A DNA stretch of 64,000 bases from Microbacterium sp. SLBN-146 (GCF_006715145.1 NZ_VFMR01000001.1:1860001-1924000), one strand, 5' to 3'. Positions 17,118 through 26,602 are shown, counted from the stretch's first letter. The notes: a model not told the origin generated them from the letters alone. Numbers and translations: made by a program.

Positions 17118-18293
17118 ATGCCGCACGCAGCACCCGTCACGACCGCCCCGCGCCCGCGGGGCTTCCGCGTCCTCCGCTGGACCATCGCGCTCGCCCTCGC
17201 CACAGGGTCGATCAGCGCGGGTGCGTCCGTCGCCGTCGCTGCACCCGCCGAGGACGACACGACCGTCTCGTGGAGCGCGCGACCCGCCGACACCGCACAG
17301 GGGAGCGGTCGCCCCAACTTCTCGTACGAGGCATTGCCGGGGGCGATGTTCTCCGACGCGATCCTCGTCACGAACCGAGGCTCGAGCCCCATCACGCTCG
17401 AGGTGTATGCCGCGGACGGATTCCTCACCGCCGACGGATCACTCGACCTGCTCGCCCGCAGCGAGCCGTCGACGGAGCTCGGCAGCTGGATCGATCTCGG
17501 ACAGGATTCGATCACCTTGGCCGGCGGCGAGACGACGGAGGTGCCCTTCGAGGTCGTCATCCCGTCTACCGTCCAGCCCGGAGACTACGCGGCAGGTGTC
17601 GTGGCATCCATGAGCGTCGAATCCGACAGCGGCGTCATCACGGAGCGGCGGCTCGGGTCGCGGATGCATCTGCGCGTCGCTGGTGACATCGTGCCGTCCC
17701 TCACTGTGAGCGACGTGCGCATCGACTACCAGGGCGAGCTCAACCCGTTCGCCGCCGGCGCCGCGACCGTCACCTTCGCCCTCACCAACACGGGGAACGC
17801 TCGCATCGCGCCAGGGGGCTCGGTCGACGTGTCGGGACTGTTCGGGTGGGGAGCGACGACGGTGTCCCTCGCCGACGTGCCGGAGCTCCTCCCCGGAAGC
17901 TCGCTCGAGCGCACGATCGAGGTGGACGGAGTTCTGCCCCTCTTCTTCACAACCGCCGACGTCTCGGTGGGCGGCGATGTCGTGCAGCGCCCCGGCGCTC
18001 CCGTCGGCGATGCGCTGGCCGTCACGGCTGTCGCCGCATCCGCGTCGACGTGGACCATCCCGTGGACGGCTCTCGCGGTCCTCCTCGTCGTCATCGGGCT
18101 CGTGGTGTGGTTGATCGTCTCGCGGCGCCGTGCCAAGCGCACACGTCAGCGTGAGGTCGACGAAGCCGTCGCCGCAGCGCTAGCGGCGCGGGATGCCGCG
18201 GATGCCGACGCGCCCGCCGATGCGTCCGCCGATGCCGACGCGCCCGTCAACGCCAACGCACCCGCAGAGCAGGCAGCCGACCGGGGCGTCTGA
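17118..18293 (+). CDS. DUF916-type (WxL-interacting) cell-surface membrane protein
   Basis: 391 residues. A signal segment (WTIALALATGSISAGASVAVAAP) is followed by a DUF916-like domain: SARPADTAQGSGRPNFSYEA, ILVTNRGSSPITLEVYAADG, GETTEVPFEVVIPSTVQPGDY. A second beta domain follows (LNPFAAGAATVTFALTNTGN). One membrane helix near residues 312-334 (LAVLLVVIGLVVWLIV) ends in RRRAKR, and the cytoplasmic tail is Ala/Asp/Pro-rich. In Firmicutes such proteins bind peptidoglycan and pair with WxL proteins. The position behind two WxL-like genes supports the same partnership here. ATG at 17118 with only a weak AGAAAG site. Confidence 0.82.
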   Translation: MPHAAPVTTAPRPRGFRVLRWTIALALATGSISAGASVAVAAPAEDDTTVSWSARPADTAQGSGRPNFSYEALPGAMFSDAILVTNRGSSPITLEVYAADGFLTADGSLDLLARSEPSTELGSWIDLGQDSITLAGGETTEVPFEVVIPSTVQPGDYAAGVVASMSVESDSGVITERRLGSRMHLRVAGDIVPSLTVSDVRIDYQGELNPFAAGAATVTFALTNTGNARIAPGGSVDVSGLFGWGATTVSLADVPELLPGSSLERTIEVDGVLPLFFTTADVSVGGDVVQRPGAPVGDALAVTAVAASASTWTIPWTALAVLLVVIGLVVWLIVSRRRAKRTRQREVDEAVAAALAARDAADADAPADASADADAPVNANAPAEQAADRGV

Positions 18294-18306
18294 GCTCAGG
18301 CGGTCG

Positions 18307-19023
18307 TCAGGCGAGGAGTGCCGGTTTGGCCGGCTTCCTCGGCGCACTGTCGGGGCTCCCGTGCAGTTCTCGGTGGAGACGCTCCATCTTCGCGTCGAGT
18401 TCTGCCGCGGTGTCGGCCGCCGCCTTGAGCTCGCCGAGCAGTTCGGCCGGGACGAGGCTGTCGTACTTGTAGTAGATCTTGTGCTCGAGGCTCGCCCAGA
18501 AATCCATCGCGATGGTGCGGAACTGCACCTCGACGGGGACCGCGATCCGACCCGTGGAGAGGAAGACGGGAACTTCGACGATCACGTGGAGGCTCTTGTA
18601 GCCGTTCGGCTTGGGTTCGGCGATGTAGTCCTTCACCTGGAGGACGCGGATGTCGTCCTGCTGCGTCAGAAGGTCGAACAGACGGTAGGCGTCGTGGATG
18701 AAGCTGCAGGTCACGCGGACGCCGGCGATGTCGGTGATGTGCGCGCGGATGCTCTCGAAATCGGTCTCGATCCCTTTGCGGCCGACTTTTTCCACGAGGC
18801 TGTCCGGTGACTTGACGCGACTCGTCACGTGCTCGATCGGGTTGTAGTCGTGGGTCAACTGGAATTCCTCGCGCAGGATCGCGAGTTTCGTCTCGACCTC
18901 GCGGAGGCCGAACTGGTACTCCAGGAGGAAGCGTTGGAACGCGTCGCGGAGCGTTCGCAGTTCGCCGGGTGAGAAGGTGACCGACTCGTCTGACTGGTGC
19001 AGGATGCCGGCGCTGTCGACCAT
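18307..19023 (-). CDS. Small alarmone synthetase (RelA/SpoT-domain GTP pyrophosphokinase)
   Basis: 238 residues, a single RelA/SpoT synthetase domain without hydrolase, TGS or ACT domains, as in RelQ/RelP-type enzymes. Motifs: DIAGVRVTCSFIHDAYRLF, PKPNGYKSLHVIVEVPV, VEVQFRTIAMDFWASLEHKI and YYKYD. These enzymes transfer pyrophosphate from ATP to GDP or GTP to make (p)ppGpp in the cytoplasm. An N-terminal segment precedes the domain, and a charged coiled-coil-like tail (LKAAADTAAELDAKMERLHREL) may mediate oligomerisation. It converges with the DUF916 gene with a 13-base gap and shows no functional link to the surface array. Confidence 0.92.
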   Translation of the reverse strand: MVDSAGILHQSDESVTFSPGELRTLRDAFQRFLLEYQFGLREVETKLAILREEFQLTHDYNPIEHVTSRVKSPDSLVEKVGRKGIETDFESIRAHITDIAGVRVTCSFIHDAYRLFDLLTQQDDIRVLQVKDYIAEPKPNGYKSLHVIVEVPVFLSTGRIAVPVEVQFRTIAMDFWASLEHKIYYKYDSLVPAELLGELKAAADTAAELDAKMERLHRELHGSPDSAPRKPAKPALLA

Positions 19024-19098
19024 GGGATCGACGCTATCGGCGCTCCCTACGAGGCGACTGGGAAGACGGGATGCCGCCAGGCGTCCCGTGCAGGGATC

Positions 19099-20274
19099 TC
19101 AGGCCGAGACGAGTGAGGCGAGAGTGTCGGGGGAGAGGGCGTGCTCGATGGCGAGCATGCTCGCCCCGAGGACGGCGGCGTTCTCGCCGGCCGCGGATTG
19201 CACGATCGCGAGGTGCTCGGTCGCGAGCGGGATCGAGCGCGTGTAGACGACCTCCCGCACCCCGGCGATGAGGTGCTCGCCGACACGCGCCATGGATCCT
19301 CCGATCGCGATGACCGACGGATTGACGAGGCTCACGCACGTCGTGAGCACTTCGCCGATATCGCGTCCGGCCTGCCGCACCGCCTGGATCGCGTCGATGT
19401 TGCCGCGCTTGACCAGCTCGACGACGTCGTTGCCGCTCTCGGCCGGGACGCCCTGCGCGCGGAGAGTCCGGGCGATCGCCGGACCCGAGGCGAGCGCTTC
19501 GAGGCATCCCTTGTTGCCGCAGTGGCAGGGGACTCCGGCGCCGCGCGCCACCTGCACGTGTCCGATGTCACCCGCGATGCCCTGAGCGCCGCGCTGCAGG
19601 AGGCCACCCGAGATGACCCCCGACCCGATGCCCGTTGCGACCTTGACGAACATCAGGTGCTCGACGCCGGGCCATGCGATGGCCCGTTCGCCGAGAGCCA
19701 TGATGTTGACGTCGTTGTCGACGAGGACGGGGACATCGAGGTGCTGGCGAGTCCACCCGGGGACGTCGAAGCGGTCCCAGCCCGGCATGATCGGCGGATT
19801 GACGGGCTGCCCCGTCGAGTGCTCGACGGGGCCTGGGATGCCCATGCCGATCGCGGCGAGGTCGGACGTGCTGCGCCCGATCCGCGCGAGCAGATCGCCG
19901 GCGCGCTCGACCATCCACGTCAGGACGGGCACAGGACCCAGCGTGACGTCGAGGGGTTCGCTGTGCTCGATGAGGATCGATCCCGCCAGATCCGTCACGG
20001 CGAGCGTCGCGTGCGAGGCCCCGATGTCGGCGGCGAGCACGAGGCGCGCCCCCGGATTGAGGGCGAACTGCGACGGAGGACGTCCGCCCGTCGAGACGGT
20101 CTCTGCGATGGGAGTGATGAGCCCCATTCGCATGAGCTCGTCGACGCGGGCGGCGATCGTGGAGCGAGCGAGCCCGGTCGATTTGGCGAGTTCCGCGCGG
20201 GTGCGCGGGACTCCGTCGCGCAGGAGCTGGAACAGCTGTCCTACGCCCGATACTCCGGTCGAGTCGATGCTCAT
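19099..20274 (-). CDS. ROK-family transcriptional repressor
   Basis: 391 residues. An N-terminal winged helix-turn-helix (RTRAELAKSTGLARSTIAARVDELMRMGLI) precedes a ROK sugar-kinase-like fold with an ATPase-type DIGASHATLAVTD motif, DNDVNIMALGE and the zinc cluster CHCGNKGCLE. Members sense sugars or sugar phosphates and repress nearby catabolic genes. It is located directly downstream of the permease end of a sugar ABC operon on the same strand, 122 bases away. The divergent substrate-binding gene and the ABC operon are its probable targets (inference). Confidence 0.9.
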   Translation of the reverse strand: MSIDSTGVSGVGQLFQLLRDGVPRTRAELAKSTGLARSTIAARVDELMRMGLITPIAETVSTGGRPPSQFALNPGARLVLAADIGASHATLAVTDLAGSILIEHSEPLDVTLGPVPVLTWMVERAGDLLARIGRSTSDLAAIGMGIPGPVEHSTGQPVNPPIMPGWDRFDVPGWTRQHLDVPVLVDNDVNIMALGERAIAWPGVEHLMFVKVATGIGSGVISGGLLQRGAQGIAGDIGHVQVARGAGVPCHCGNKGCLEALASGPAIARTLRAQGVPAESGNDVVELVKRGNIDAIQAVRQAGRDIGEVLTTCVSLVNPSVIAIGGSMARVGEHLIAGVREVVYTRSIPLATEHLAIVQSAAGENAAVLGASMLAIEHALSPDTLASLVSA

Positions 20275-20396
20275 ATCGTCACACTTCAGTCTTCTTATTG
20301 TGGTTCGCCGTCAGAAGTCGACGGACTTATGACGATTGTGGCATCGGCTTCCTGCATATCCGTCGATAGACGGCCGTGCAGAAGCGCAAGTTTTCC

Positions 20397-21443
20397 TCAG
20401 GTTCGGCCGCCGGGTCGGGCGAATCGCTGTTGGAGGAGGACGGCGACGACGATGATGACGCCCTTGGCGACGGCTTGGACGGATGAGGTGAGGTTGTTTT
20501 GGACGAAGACGTTGGTGAGGGTGGCGAAGATGAGGACGCCGAAGACGGTGCCGACGATGGTGCCGCGGCCGCCGATGAGGAGTGTTCCGCCGACGACGAC
20601 GGCGGCGATGGCGTCGAGTTCGTAGAGGAGGCCGTGGGTGGAGGTTCCGGCGGTGGTGCGGCCGAGGATCATGACGGCGGCGATGCCGGCGGTGAGGCCG
20701 GCGATGGCGTAGAGCCACATGGTGTGGCGTTTGACGTTGATGCCTGCGAGGCGTGCGGCTTCGCGGTTGCCGCCGATGGCGACGGTGCGGCGTCCGAAGG
20801 TGGTGCGGTTCAGGACGATCCAGCCGAGGATGGAGACGATCGCGAAGATCCAGATGAGGATGTCGACGCCGAGGAGGTTGGTGTTCATGAAGTCGATGAA
20901 GTCGCGGCTGTTCACGACGAGGGTGCGGCGTTCGGCGAGGATTTCGGCGAGGCCGCGTGCGGCGACGAGCATGGCGAGGGTGGCCATGAAGGCGACGACG
21001 TTGCCGTAGGCGATGACGATGCCGTTGATGAGGCCGGCGGCGACGCCGACGGCGAGGGCGATGAGGATCATGAAGATCCAGTGGGTGTCGCGGACGACGT
21101 CTTGGATGACGGCGAGGGTGGCTGCGACGGAGGCGAGGCCCATGACGGCTCCGACGGAGAGGTCGATGCCGCCGGCGATGATGACGAGTGTCATGCCGAT
21201 GGAGATGACGCCGATGATGGAGGCCTGGCGGAGGATCGTGAGGAGGTTGGAGACGCCGAGGAAGCTGTCTCCCGCTGTCACGGCGCCCACGATGATCAGG
21301 AGGATGAGCGCGACGACCAGGCCGAGGTTGCGTCCCACGGAACCGGACAGGATGCGGCGGAGGGGAGACTTCGGGGTCTCGATGGCGACACTCGACGTGG
21401 TGGGGGGCGCCGTCGAGGCTGTGGGGGTGGTCTGCTCGCTCAC
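20397..21443 (-). CDS. Sugar ABC transporter permease (RbsC/XylH-like)
   Basis: 348 residues with about nine or ten membrane helices and the carbohydrate-uptake-transporter-2 permease pattern: GMTLVIIAGGIDLSVGAVMGL, GVAAGLINGIVIAYGNV, ALGGNREAA-like AIGGNREAARLAGINV, ALVVGGTLL-like AAVVVGGTLLIGGRGTIVGT. It forms the channel for a monosaccharide or related sugar. Its start overlaps the end of the ATPase gene by 4 bases (ATGA), so they are translationally coupled. The C-terminal two-thirds uses C-ending and CAA codons more strictly than its neighbours, a mild compositional oddity. Confidence 0.92.
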   Translation of the reverse strand: MSEQTTPTASTAPPTTSSVAIETPKSPLRRILSGSVGRNLGLVVALILLIIVGAVTAGDSFLGVSNLLTILRQASIIGVISIGMTLVIIAGGIDLSVGAVMGLASVAATLAVIQDVVRDTHWIFMILIALAVGVAAGLINGIVIAYGNVVAFMATLAMLVAARGLAEILAERRTLVVNSRDFIDFMNTNLLGVDILIWIFAIVSILGWIVLNRTTFGRRTVAIGGNREAARLAGINVKRHTMWLYAIAGLTAGIAAVMILGRTTAGTSTHGLLYELDAIAAVVVGGTLLIGGRGTIVGTVFGVLIFATLTNVFVQNNLTSSVQAVAKGVIIVVAVLLQQRFARPGGRT

Positions 21444-22960
21444 GCGGCGGTTCCTTTCATGACGAGATCGAGCACGCCGTGCTCATCGATCTGCGAAGCG
21501 GGGAGGGTCTTCAATACGCGGCCGTCCGAGACGACGAGGACGTTGTCGGCGAGGCCGAGGACCTCTTCGATCTCGCTCGAGACGATCACGACGGCGTTGC
21601 CGTCGGCGGCGAGCTGGCGGATGAGGGCGTAGATCTCGGCGCGAGCACCGACATCGACGCCGCGAGTCGGCTCGTCCAGCAGCAGGACTCGTGTCCCGTG
21701 CACGAGCCAGCGCGCGAGGAGGATCTTCTGCTGATTGCCGCCGGAGAGAGTGGCAGCGGCTCGATCGGGGTCGGCGGGGCGCAGCTCGAACGCCTCGATC
21801 TGCTCCCGCGTGGTGGCGCGTGCTGAGCGGTCGTCGAGGAAGCCCGCCTTGGCGAACCTGCTGAGGGAGGCCAGCGTGACATTGACGAAGATCGGTTCGG
21901 TGAGGACGAGGCCCTGACTCTTCCGTTCTTCGGGCGACAGTCCGATGCCGGCATTGACGGCGGCGACGACGGAGCCGGGACGCAGGCGTTCGCCTCCGAC
22001 GCTCACACGACCCGAGGTCGCCCGGCGCGCGCCGTAGACCGTTTCGAGGATCTCGGATCGACCGGAACCGACGAGACCTGCCAGGCCGACGATCTCGCCG
22101 GCGCGCACCGTGAAGGACACGTCCTCGAAGAGGCCGGAGACTCCGAGCGACTCGACTTCGAGCACGAGCGGCGCGTCGTCGGGGATCGGGACGGCGGGCG
22201 GGAAGACGTTCTCGACCGAGCGTCCGGTCATGAGCTTGATCAGCTCGCTCGTCGGAGTGTCCGCAACGGGGAGGCCGGTCGCCATCGTGCGTCCGTCCTT
22301 CAGGACCGTGATCCGGTCGCCGATCTCGCGGATCTCCTCGAGTCGGTGCGTGATGTACACGACGGCGATGCCCGCCGACGTGAGTTCTCCGACCACGTGG
22401 AAGAGGTTCTTCACCTCCTCGGTGTCGAGAACGGCAGACGGCTCGTCCATGATGATGAGCTTGATGTCGTGCGAGAGAGCCCGCGCCATGCTCACGATCT
22501 GCTTATTGGCAGCAGACAGTGTGCCGACCTCGGCGTGGGGGGAGAGGCCCTCGTGGCCGAGGCGGCGCAGGAGCTCTCGGGTCTGCTTCGCCGCCTCCGA
22601 GCGCCGGGTGAATCCGCCGCGCGCCAGTTCATGGCCGAGGAAGATGTTCTCGGCGATCGTCAGGCCGTCGACGACATCGAGCTCCTGGTACATCGTGGCG
22701 ATGCCGAGCTCGATCGCCGCCTCGGGAGTCGCGATGTCTACGCGTTCCCCCTGCCAGGAGATCTCGCCACTGTCAGGCTTGTGCACGCCCGCGAGAGTCT
22801 TGATGAGCGTGGACTTGCCCGCGCCGTTCTGCCCGAGCACGCAGTGCACCTCGCCCGGAAGGATCTCCAGATCCACTCCGCGCAGCGCGCGCACACCCCC
22901 GAAGGACTTCGTCACGCCTCTGACATCGAGTAATGCCGATGGATGGTCAACTTTGATCAC
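21440..22960 (-). CDS. Sugar ABC transporter ATP-binding protein (two ATPase domains)
   Basis: 506 residues with two ABC cassettes, as in RbsA/XylG/MglA. The first has Walker A GQNGAGKSTLIKTL, signature LSAANKQIVSMARAL and Walker B LIIMDEPSAVLD. The second has a degenerate Walker A (GLVGSGRSEILETV), signature LSGGNQQKILLARWL and Walker B VLLLDEPTRGVD; this asymmetry is normal for the family. GTG start at 22960. A TATGTT box 6 bases upstream on the minus strand suggests a leaderless transcript. It forms one operon with the permease gene, divergent from the substrate-binding gene. Confidence 0.93.
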   Translation of the reverse strand: MIKVDHPSALLDVRGVTKSFGGVRALRGVDLEILPGEVHCVLGQNGAGKSTLIKTLAGVHKPDSGEISWQGERVDIATPEAAIELGIATMYQELDVVDGLTIAENIFLGHELARGGFTRRSEAAKQTRELLRRLGHEGLSPHAEVGTLSAANKQIVSMARALSHDIKLIIMDEPSAVLDTEEVKNLFHVVGELTSAGIAVVYITHRLEEIREIGDRITVLKDGRTMATGLPVADTPTSELIKLMTGRSVENVFPPAVPIPDDAPLVLEVESLGVSGLFEDVSFTVRAGEIVGLAGLVGSGRSEILETVYGARRATSGRVSVGGERLRPGSVVAAVNAGIGLSPEERKSQGLVLTEPIFVNVTLASLSRFAKAGFLDDRSARATTREQIEAFELRPADPDRAAATLSGGNQQKILLARWLVHGTRVLLLDEPTRGVDVGARAEIYALIRQLAADGNAVVIVSSEIEEVLGLADNVLVVSDGRVLKTLPASQIDEHGVLDLVMKGTAA

Positions 22961-23231
22961 CCGCCGAACATAACACGAGTTGAAGGGCCGTGTGCAGTAC
23001 CAATCTCACGGCGCATGACGGACGGTGCAGGTGCAGAGTCGGCGGGAAACGCGGCGACTTCGGCTGATAACTAGAGGATTCGGTACTTCTGACGACTGAA
23101 AATCAAAAGATGACAAATCCGCGCACACTTCTGCTACGGTGAGTGGCGTCAGCGTGGACACCACGAGTGTGGGCGGCTTCCCCCTCGGGTTCACCTGTCG
23201 AAGCTGCATCACATTCAAGGAGGAACTAGAA
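22961..23231. promoter_or_regulatory. Divergent promoter region between sugar ABC operon and binding-protein gene
   Basis: Minus-strand -10 box TATGTT at 22967-22972 lies 6 bases from the GTG of the ATPase gene. On the plus strand ATGACA (23110-23115) and TACGGT (23135-23140) are a possible -35/-10 pair with a 19-base spacer, followed by a leader with AAGGAGG at 23217-23223. The 10-mer ACTTCTGACG at 23085-23094 recurs in inverse orientation (CGTCAGAAGT, 20308-20317) upstream of the ROK repressor gene and could be part of its operator. Confidence 0.4.
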
Positions 23232-24278
23232 ATGCGCTCACACATCACAGCGCGATCGCGACTCGTCTTGGCGGGCGTCGCGGCAATCGCTTCGATCGGC
23301 CTTCTCGCCGGCTGCACCAGTGGTGCGACGGAGGAGGAGGTCGTCGATCAGGGCACGACGAGCGAGGAGAATGCGGAGGCTGGTGAGACGGTCGTCATCG
23401 GCTTCTCGGGTCCTGCTGCCGATCATGGTTGGCTCGGTGCGATCAACTCGGGTGCTCTTGCCGCTGCGGAGAGCTTCGACGATGTCGAGCTGCGTCAGGC
23501 GGAGGGGACGAACGACGCCAACGCGCAGATCGCCGCGGTGGAGACGTTCATCAACGAGGGCGTGGACGCGATCGTTCTGCTCCCCACTGATGGTGCGGCG
23601 CTCACCGAGGTGGCGATCAAGGCGATGGAGGCGGGGATTCCCGTCGTGAACGTCGACCGTGAGTTCTCCAGCCCGTTCGCTGCGCGCGCCACGATCCTCG
23701 GTGACAACTACGGCATGGGTGTTTCGGCGGGTACGTATTTCTGCGAGCAGTTCGGTGACAACCCTGACGCGGTCATCGCGGAGATCGCCGGGATCGACTC
23801 GCTGCCCCTCACGCAGGACCGTTCGGCGGGCTTCGCGGACGCGCTCAGCGACTGCGGCCTCGAGGTCGGCCCGCGTGTGGCGGCGGACTTCACTGTTGCC
23901 GGTGGTGAGGCTGTCACGTCGCAGCTGCTGTCGGCCAACCCGCAGATCGATGGCATCTGGAACCACGACGACGACCAGGGCATCGGTGTGCTGGCTGCGA
24001 TCAACGCGGCCGGTCGTGACGAGTTCATCATGATGGGCGGCGCGGGGAGCCGTAACGCGATGGAAGCCATCGAGGCCGACGACTCGGTCCTGAAGGCGAC
24101 CGTCATCTACCCCTCGACGCAGGCCGCTGACGGTATCGCGCTGGCACGCCTCATCGCCCAGGGCAAGACGATGAGCGACCTCATCACCCCGTCGGTCCCG
24201 AACCGGATCGTGCTCGACGCTCCCGTCGTCACGAAGGACAACGTCGCCGACTTCATCGGCCTCTCGTTCGATTCCTGA
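23232..24278 (+). CDS. Sugar ABC transporter substrate-binding lipoprotein
   Basis: 348 residues from the ATG at 23232, with AAGGAGG 8 bases upstream. A lipoprotein signal ends in LLAGC, so the protein is tethered to the outer face of the membrane. The body is a periplasmic-binding-protein type 1 fold (ribose-binding-like): VIGFSGPAADHGWLGAINSG, NAQIAAVETFINEGVDAIVL, GIPVVNVDREF, LSANPQIDGIWNHDDDQGIG, GGAGSRNAMEAI. It delivers a sugar to the ATPase/permease pair encoded divergently at 20397-22960. The downstream hairpin suggests it is expressed above the following enzymes. Confidence 0.93.
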   Translation: MRSHITARSRLVLAGVAAIASIGLLAGCTSGATEEEVVDQGTTSEENAEAGETVVIGFSGPAADHGWLGAINSGALAAAESFDDVELRQAEGTNDANAQIAAVETFINEGVDAIVLLPTDGAALTEVAIKAMEAGIPVVNVDREFSSPFAARATILGDNYGMGVSAGTYFCEQFGDNPDAVIAEIAGIDSLPLTQDRSAGFADALSDCGLEVGPRVAADFTVAGGEAVTSQLLSANPQIDGIWNHDDDQGIGVLAAINAAGRDEFIMMGGAGSRNAMEAIEADDSVLKATVIYPSTQAADGIALARLIAQGKTMSDLITPSVPNRIVLDAPVVTKDNVADFIGLSFDS

Positions 24279-24290
24279 CGACACACCACC

Positions 24291-24320
24291 GGGGCGTCCG
24301 TCCATCCGGGCGGGCGCCCC
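24291..24320 (+). terminator. Hairpin between binding-protein and dehydrogenase genes
   Basis: GGGGCGTCCGTCC and GGGCGGGCGCCCC pair with one internal mismatch around an ATCC loop. There is no U run. It probably attenuates transcription from the binding-protein gene into the enzyme genes. Confidence 0.5.
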
Positions 24321-24348
24321 GTTGCCCTATCCACGAGAGGATCTCGCG

Positions 24349-25533
24349 ATGACAGACTCACCCCGCGATCGCCCGCTGCGCGTCGCCATGATCGGCCACG
24401 GCTTCATGGGCGCAGCCCACTCCCAAGGGTGGCGCGTCGCCCCCCGATTCTTCGAACTTCCGCGCCCCGTCGAGATGAGCGTCGTCACCGGACGCGACGC
24501 CGACAAGGTCGCGGCATGCGCACGTAAATGGGGGTGGGACGAGAGCGCGACCGATTGGCGCGAGGTCGTCCAGCGCGACGACATCGACGTCGTCGACATC
24601 GTCACCCCGGGTGACACCCACGCCGAGATCGCGATCGCCGCTCTCGACGCGGGCAAGCACGTCCTGTGCGAGAAGCCCCTGGCCAACACCGTCGAAGAGG
24701 CGGAGGCGATGACTGCCGCCGCCGAGCGCGCTGCGACCCGCGGCGTCCGTTCCATGGTCGGATTCACGTACCGCCGGGTCCCCGCCACGACGCTCGCCCG
24801 CGACCTCATCGCGGAAGGGCGCATCGGCGAGGTGCGCCAGGTCCGCGCGGAGTACCTGCAGGACTGGCTCATGGATGCGAATGCGCCGCTCACGTGGCGC
24901 ATGAAGAAGGAGCATGCCGGATCGGGTGCCCTCGGTGACATCGGCGCCCACGCCGTAGACCTGACGGAGTACATCACGGGCCAACGCGTGACGTCCGTGT
25001 CGGGCATCATCGAGACGATCGTGAAGGAACGCCCGCTCCTCGGCGAGGGGCAGGGTCTCTCGGGCACGGCGTCCACCGAGCGCGGCGAGGTCACGGTCGA
25101 CGACATCGCCCTCTTCACGGGCCGTCTCACGTCGGGAGCGCTCGCGTCGTTCGAGGCGACCCGCTTCCGCACCGGCCGCAAGAACGCCCTGCGGATCGAG
25201 ATCTCCGGATCGGCCGGTGCGATCTCGTTCGACCTCGAGCGCCTCAACGAGCTCGAGTTCTATGACGCGACGCTCCCGTCGACGGGTCAGGGCTTCCAGC
25301 GCATTCTCGTCACGGAGCCCGACCACCCGTATCTCGCCCCCTGGTGGCCGAGCGGTCATATGCTCGGCTACGAGCACGGGTTCTCGCACCAGGTCTACGA
25401 CTTCGTCACGGCGATCTCCGACGGCACGCAGCCGCACCCGTCTTTCGCCGACGGACTGCACGTGCAGCGGGTCCTCGACGCGGTCGAGAAGTCGTCCGAG
25501 GCGGGAAGCGCCTGGACCCCGACGGGCGTCTGA
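24349..25533 (+). CDS. Gfo/Idh/MocA-family NAD(P)-dependent oxidoreductase
   Basis: 394 residues from the ATG at 24349 with GAGAGG upstream. An N-terminal Rossmann fold (RVAMIGHGFMGAAHSQGW) and the family motif VLCEKPLANTVEEAEAM contain the usual catalytic lysine of EKP. Later motifs GALGDIGAHAVDLTEYITG and GRKNALRIEISGSAGAISFD complete the substrate-binding beta domain. Members oxidise or reduce sugar and inositol derivatives, often forming 3-keto sugars. Its place between a sugar-binding protein and a sugar isomerase indicates cytoplasmic breakdown of the imported sugar; exact substrate unknown. Confidence 0.92.
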   Translation: MTDSPRDRPLRVAMIGHGFMGAAHSQGWRVAPRFFELPRPVEMSVVTGRDADKVAACARKWGWDESATDWREVVQRDDIDVVDIVTPGDTHAEIAIAALDAGKHVLCEKPLANTVEEAEAMTAAAERAATRGVRSMVGFTYRRVPATTLARDLIAEGRIGEVRQVRAEYLQDWLMDANAPLTWRMKKEHAGSGALGDIGAHAVDLTEYITGQRVTSVSGIIETIVKERPLLGEGQGLSGTASTERGEVTVDDIALFTGRLTSGALASFEATRFRTGRKNALRIEISGSAGAISFDLERLNELEFYDATLPSTGQGFQRILVTEPDHPYLAPWWPSGHMLGYEHGFSHQVYDFVTAISDGTQPHPSFADGLHVQRVLDAVEKSSEAGSAWTPTGV

Positions 25534-25593
25534 GGTCCGCAGCATCCGCAACGACACGCAGATTCCGAAACGTCACAACGGAAGGACAACGCA

Positions 25594-26598
25594 ATGACGC
25601 GACCGATCACTCTCTTCACGGGTCAGTGGGCCGATCTGCCGTTCGAAGAGGTCGCTCGGCTGGCAGGCGAATGGGGCTACGACGGCTTGGAGATCGCCTG
25701 CTGGGGCGATCACCTCGACCCGTGGCGATGGGACGACGACGCCTACGTCCAGGGCAAGCTCGACGTGCTCGAGCGCAACGGGCTGAAGGTCTGGACGATC
25801 TCGAACCACCTCAAGGGTCAGGCGGTGTGCGACGACCCGATCGATCAGCGTCACCGCGACATCCTGTCCGACCACGTGTGGGGCGACGGTGATCCCGAGG
25901 GCGTGCGCCAGCGTGCGGCCGAGGAGATGAAGAACACGGCACGCCTCGCCGCCAAGCTCGGTGTCAAGACAGTGACCGGCTTCACGGGCTCGTCGATCTG
26001 GAAGTACGTCGCGATGTTCCCGCCCGCATCGCAGGCGATGGTGGATGCCGGTTATCAGGACTTCGCAGACCGGTGGAATCCGATCCTCGACGTCTTCGAC
26101 GAGGTCGGTGTGCGTTTCGCGCACGAAGTTCACCCGTCGGAGATCGCGTACGACTATTGGACGACGGTGCAGACCCTCGAAGCCATCGGGCACCGGGAGG
26201 CGTTCGGACTGAACTGGGATCCGTCGCACATGGTGTGGCAGGACCTCGACCCGGTCGGGTTCCTGTGGGACTTCCAGGACCGGATCTACCACGTCCACTG
26301 CAAGGACACGAAGAAGCGCCTGAACAACGGACGCAACGGTCGCCTCTCGTCGCACCTGGCATGGGCCGACCCGCGTCGCGGATGGGACTTCATCTCGACC
26401 GGCCACGGCGACGTGCCGTGGGAGGACGCCTTCCGCATGCTCAACGCGATCGGTTATGAAGGTCCCCTCTCGGTCGAGTGGGAAGACGCGGGCATGGACC
26501 GTCTCGTCGGCGCTCCCGAGGCGCTCGCGTTCGTGCGGCGGCTCTCGTCGTACAAGCCGTCTGAGGCCGCATTCGACGCCGCCTTCTCGACGAAGTAG
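25594..26598 (+). CDS. Cytoplasmic sugar phosphate isomerase/epimerase family protein
   Basis: 334 residues, no signal peptide, ATG at 25594 after GGAAGGA. It is a xylose-isomerase-like TIM barrel: [77 protein letters not shown], with the Glu, Asp and His metal ligands in place. It follows the Gfo/Idh/MocA gene by 60 bases and most likely acts next to it on an oxidised or isomerised sugar. It is only distantly similar to the two Tat-exported barrels at 12139 and 14738 and differs from them in compartment. Confidence 0.9.
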   Translation: MTRPITLFTGQWADLPFEEVARLAGEWGYDGLEIACWGDHLDPWRWDDDAYVQGKLDVLERNGLKVWTISNHLKGQAVCDDPIDQRHRDILSDHVWGDGDPEGVRQRAAEEMKNTARLAAKLGVKTVTGFTGSSIWKYVAMFPPASQAMVDAGYQDFADRWNPILDVFDEVGVRFAHEVHPSEIAYDYWTTVQTLEAIGHREAFGLNWDPSHMVWQDLDPVGFLWDFQDRIYHVHCKDTKKRLNNGRNGRLSSHLAWADPRRGWDFISTGHGDVPWEDAFRMLNAIGYEGPLSVEWEDAGMDRLVGAPEALAFVRRLSSYKPSEAAFDAAFSTK

Positions 26599-26602
26599 GA
26601 CG

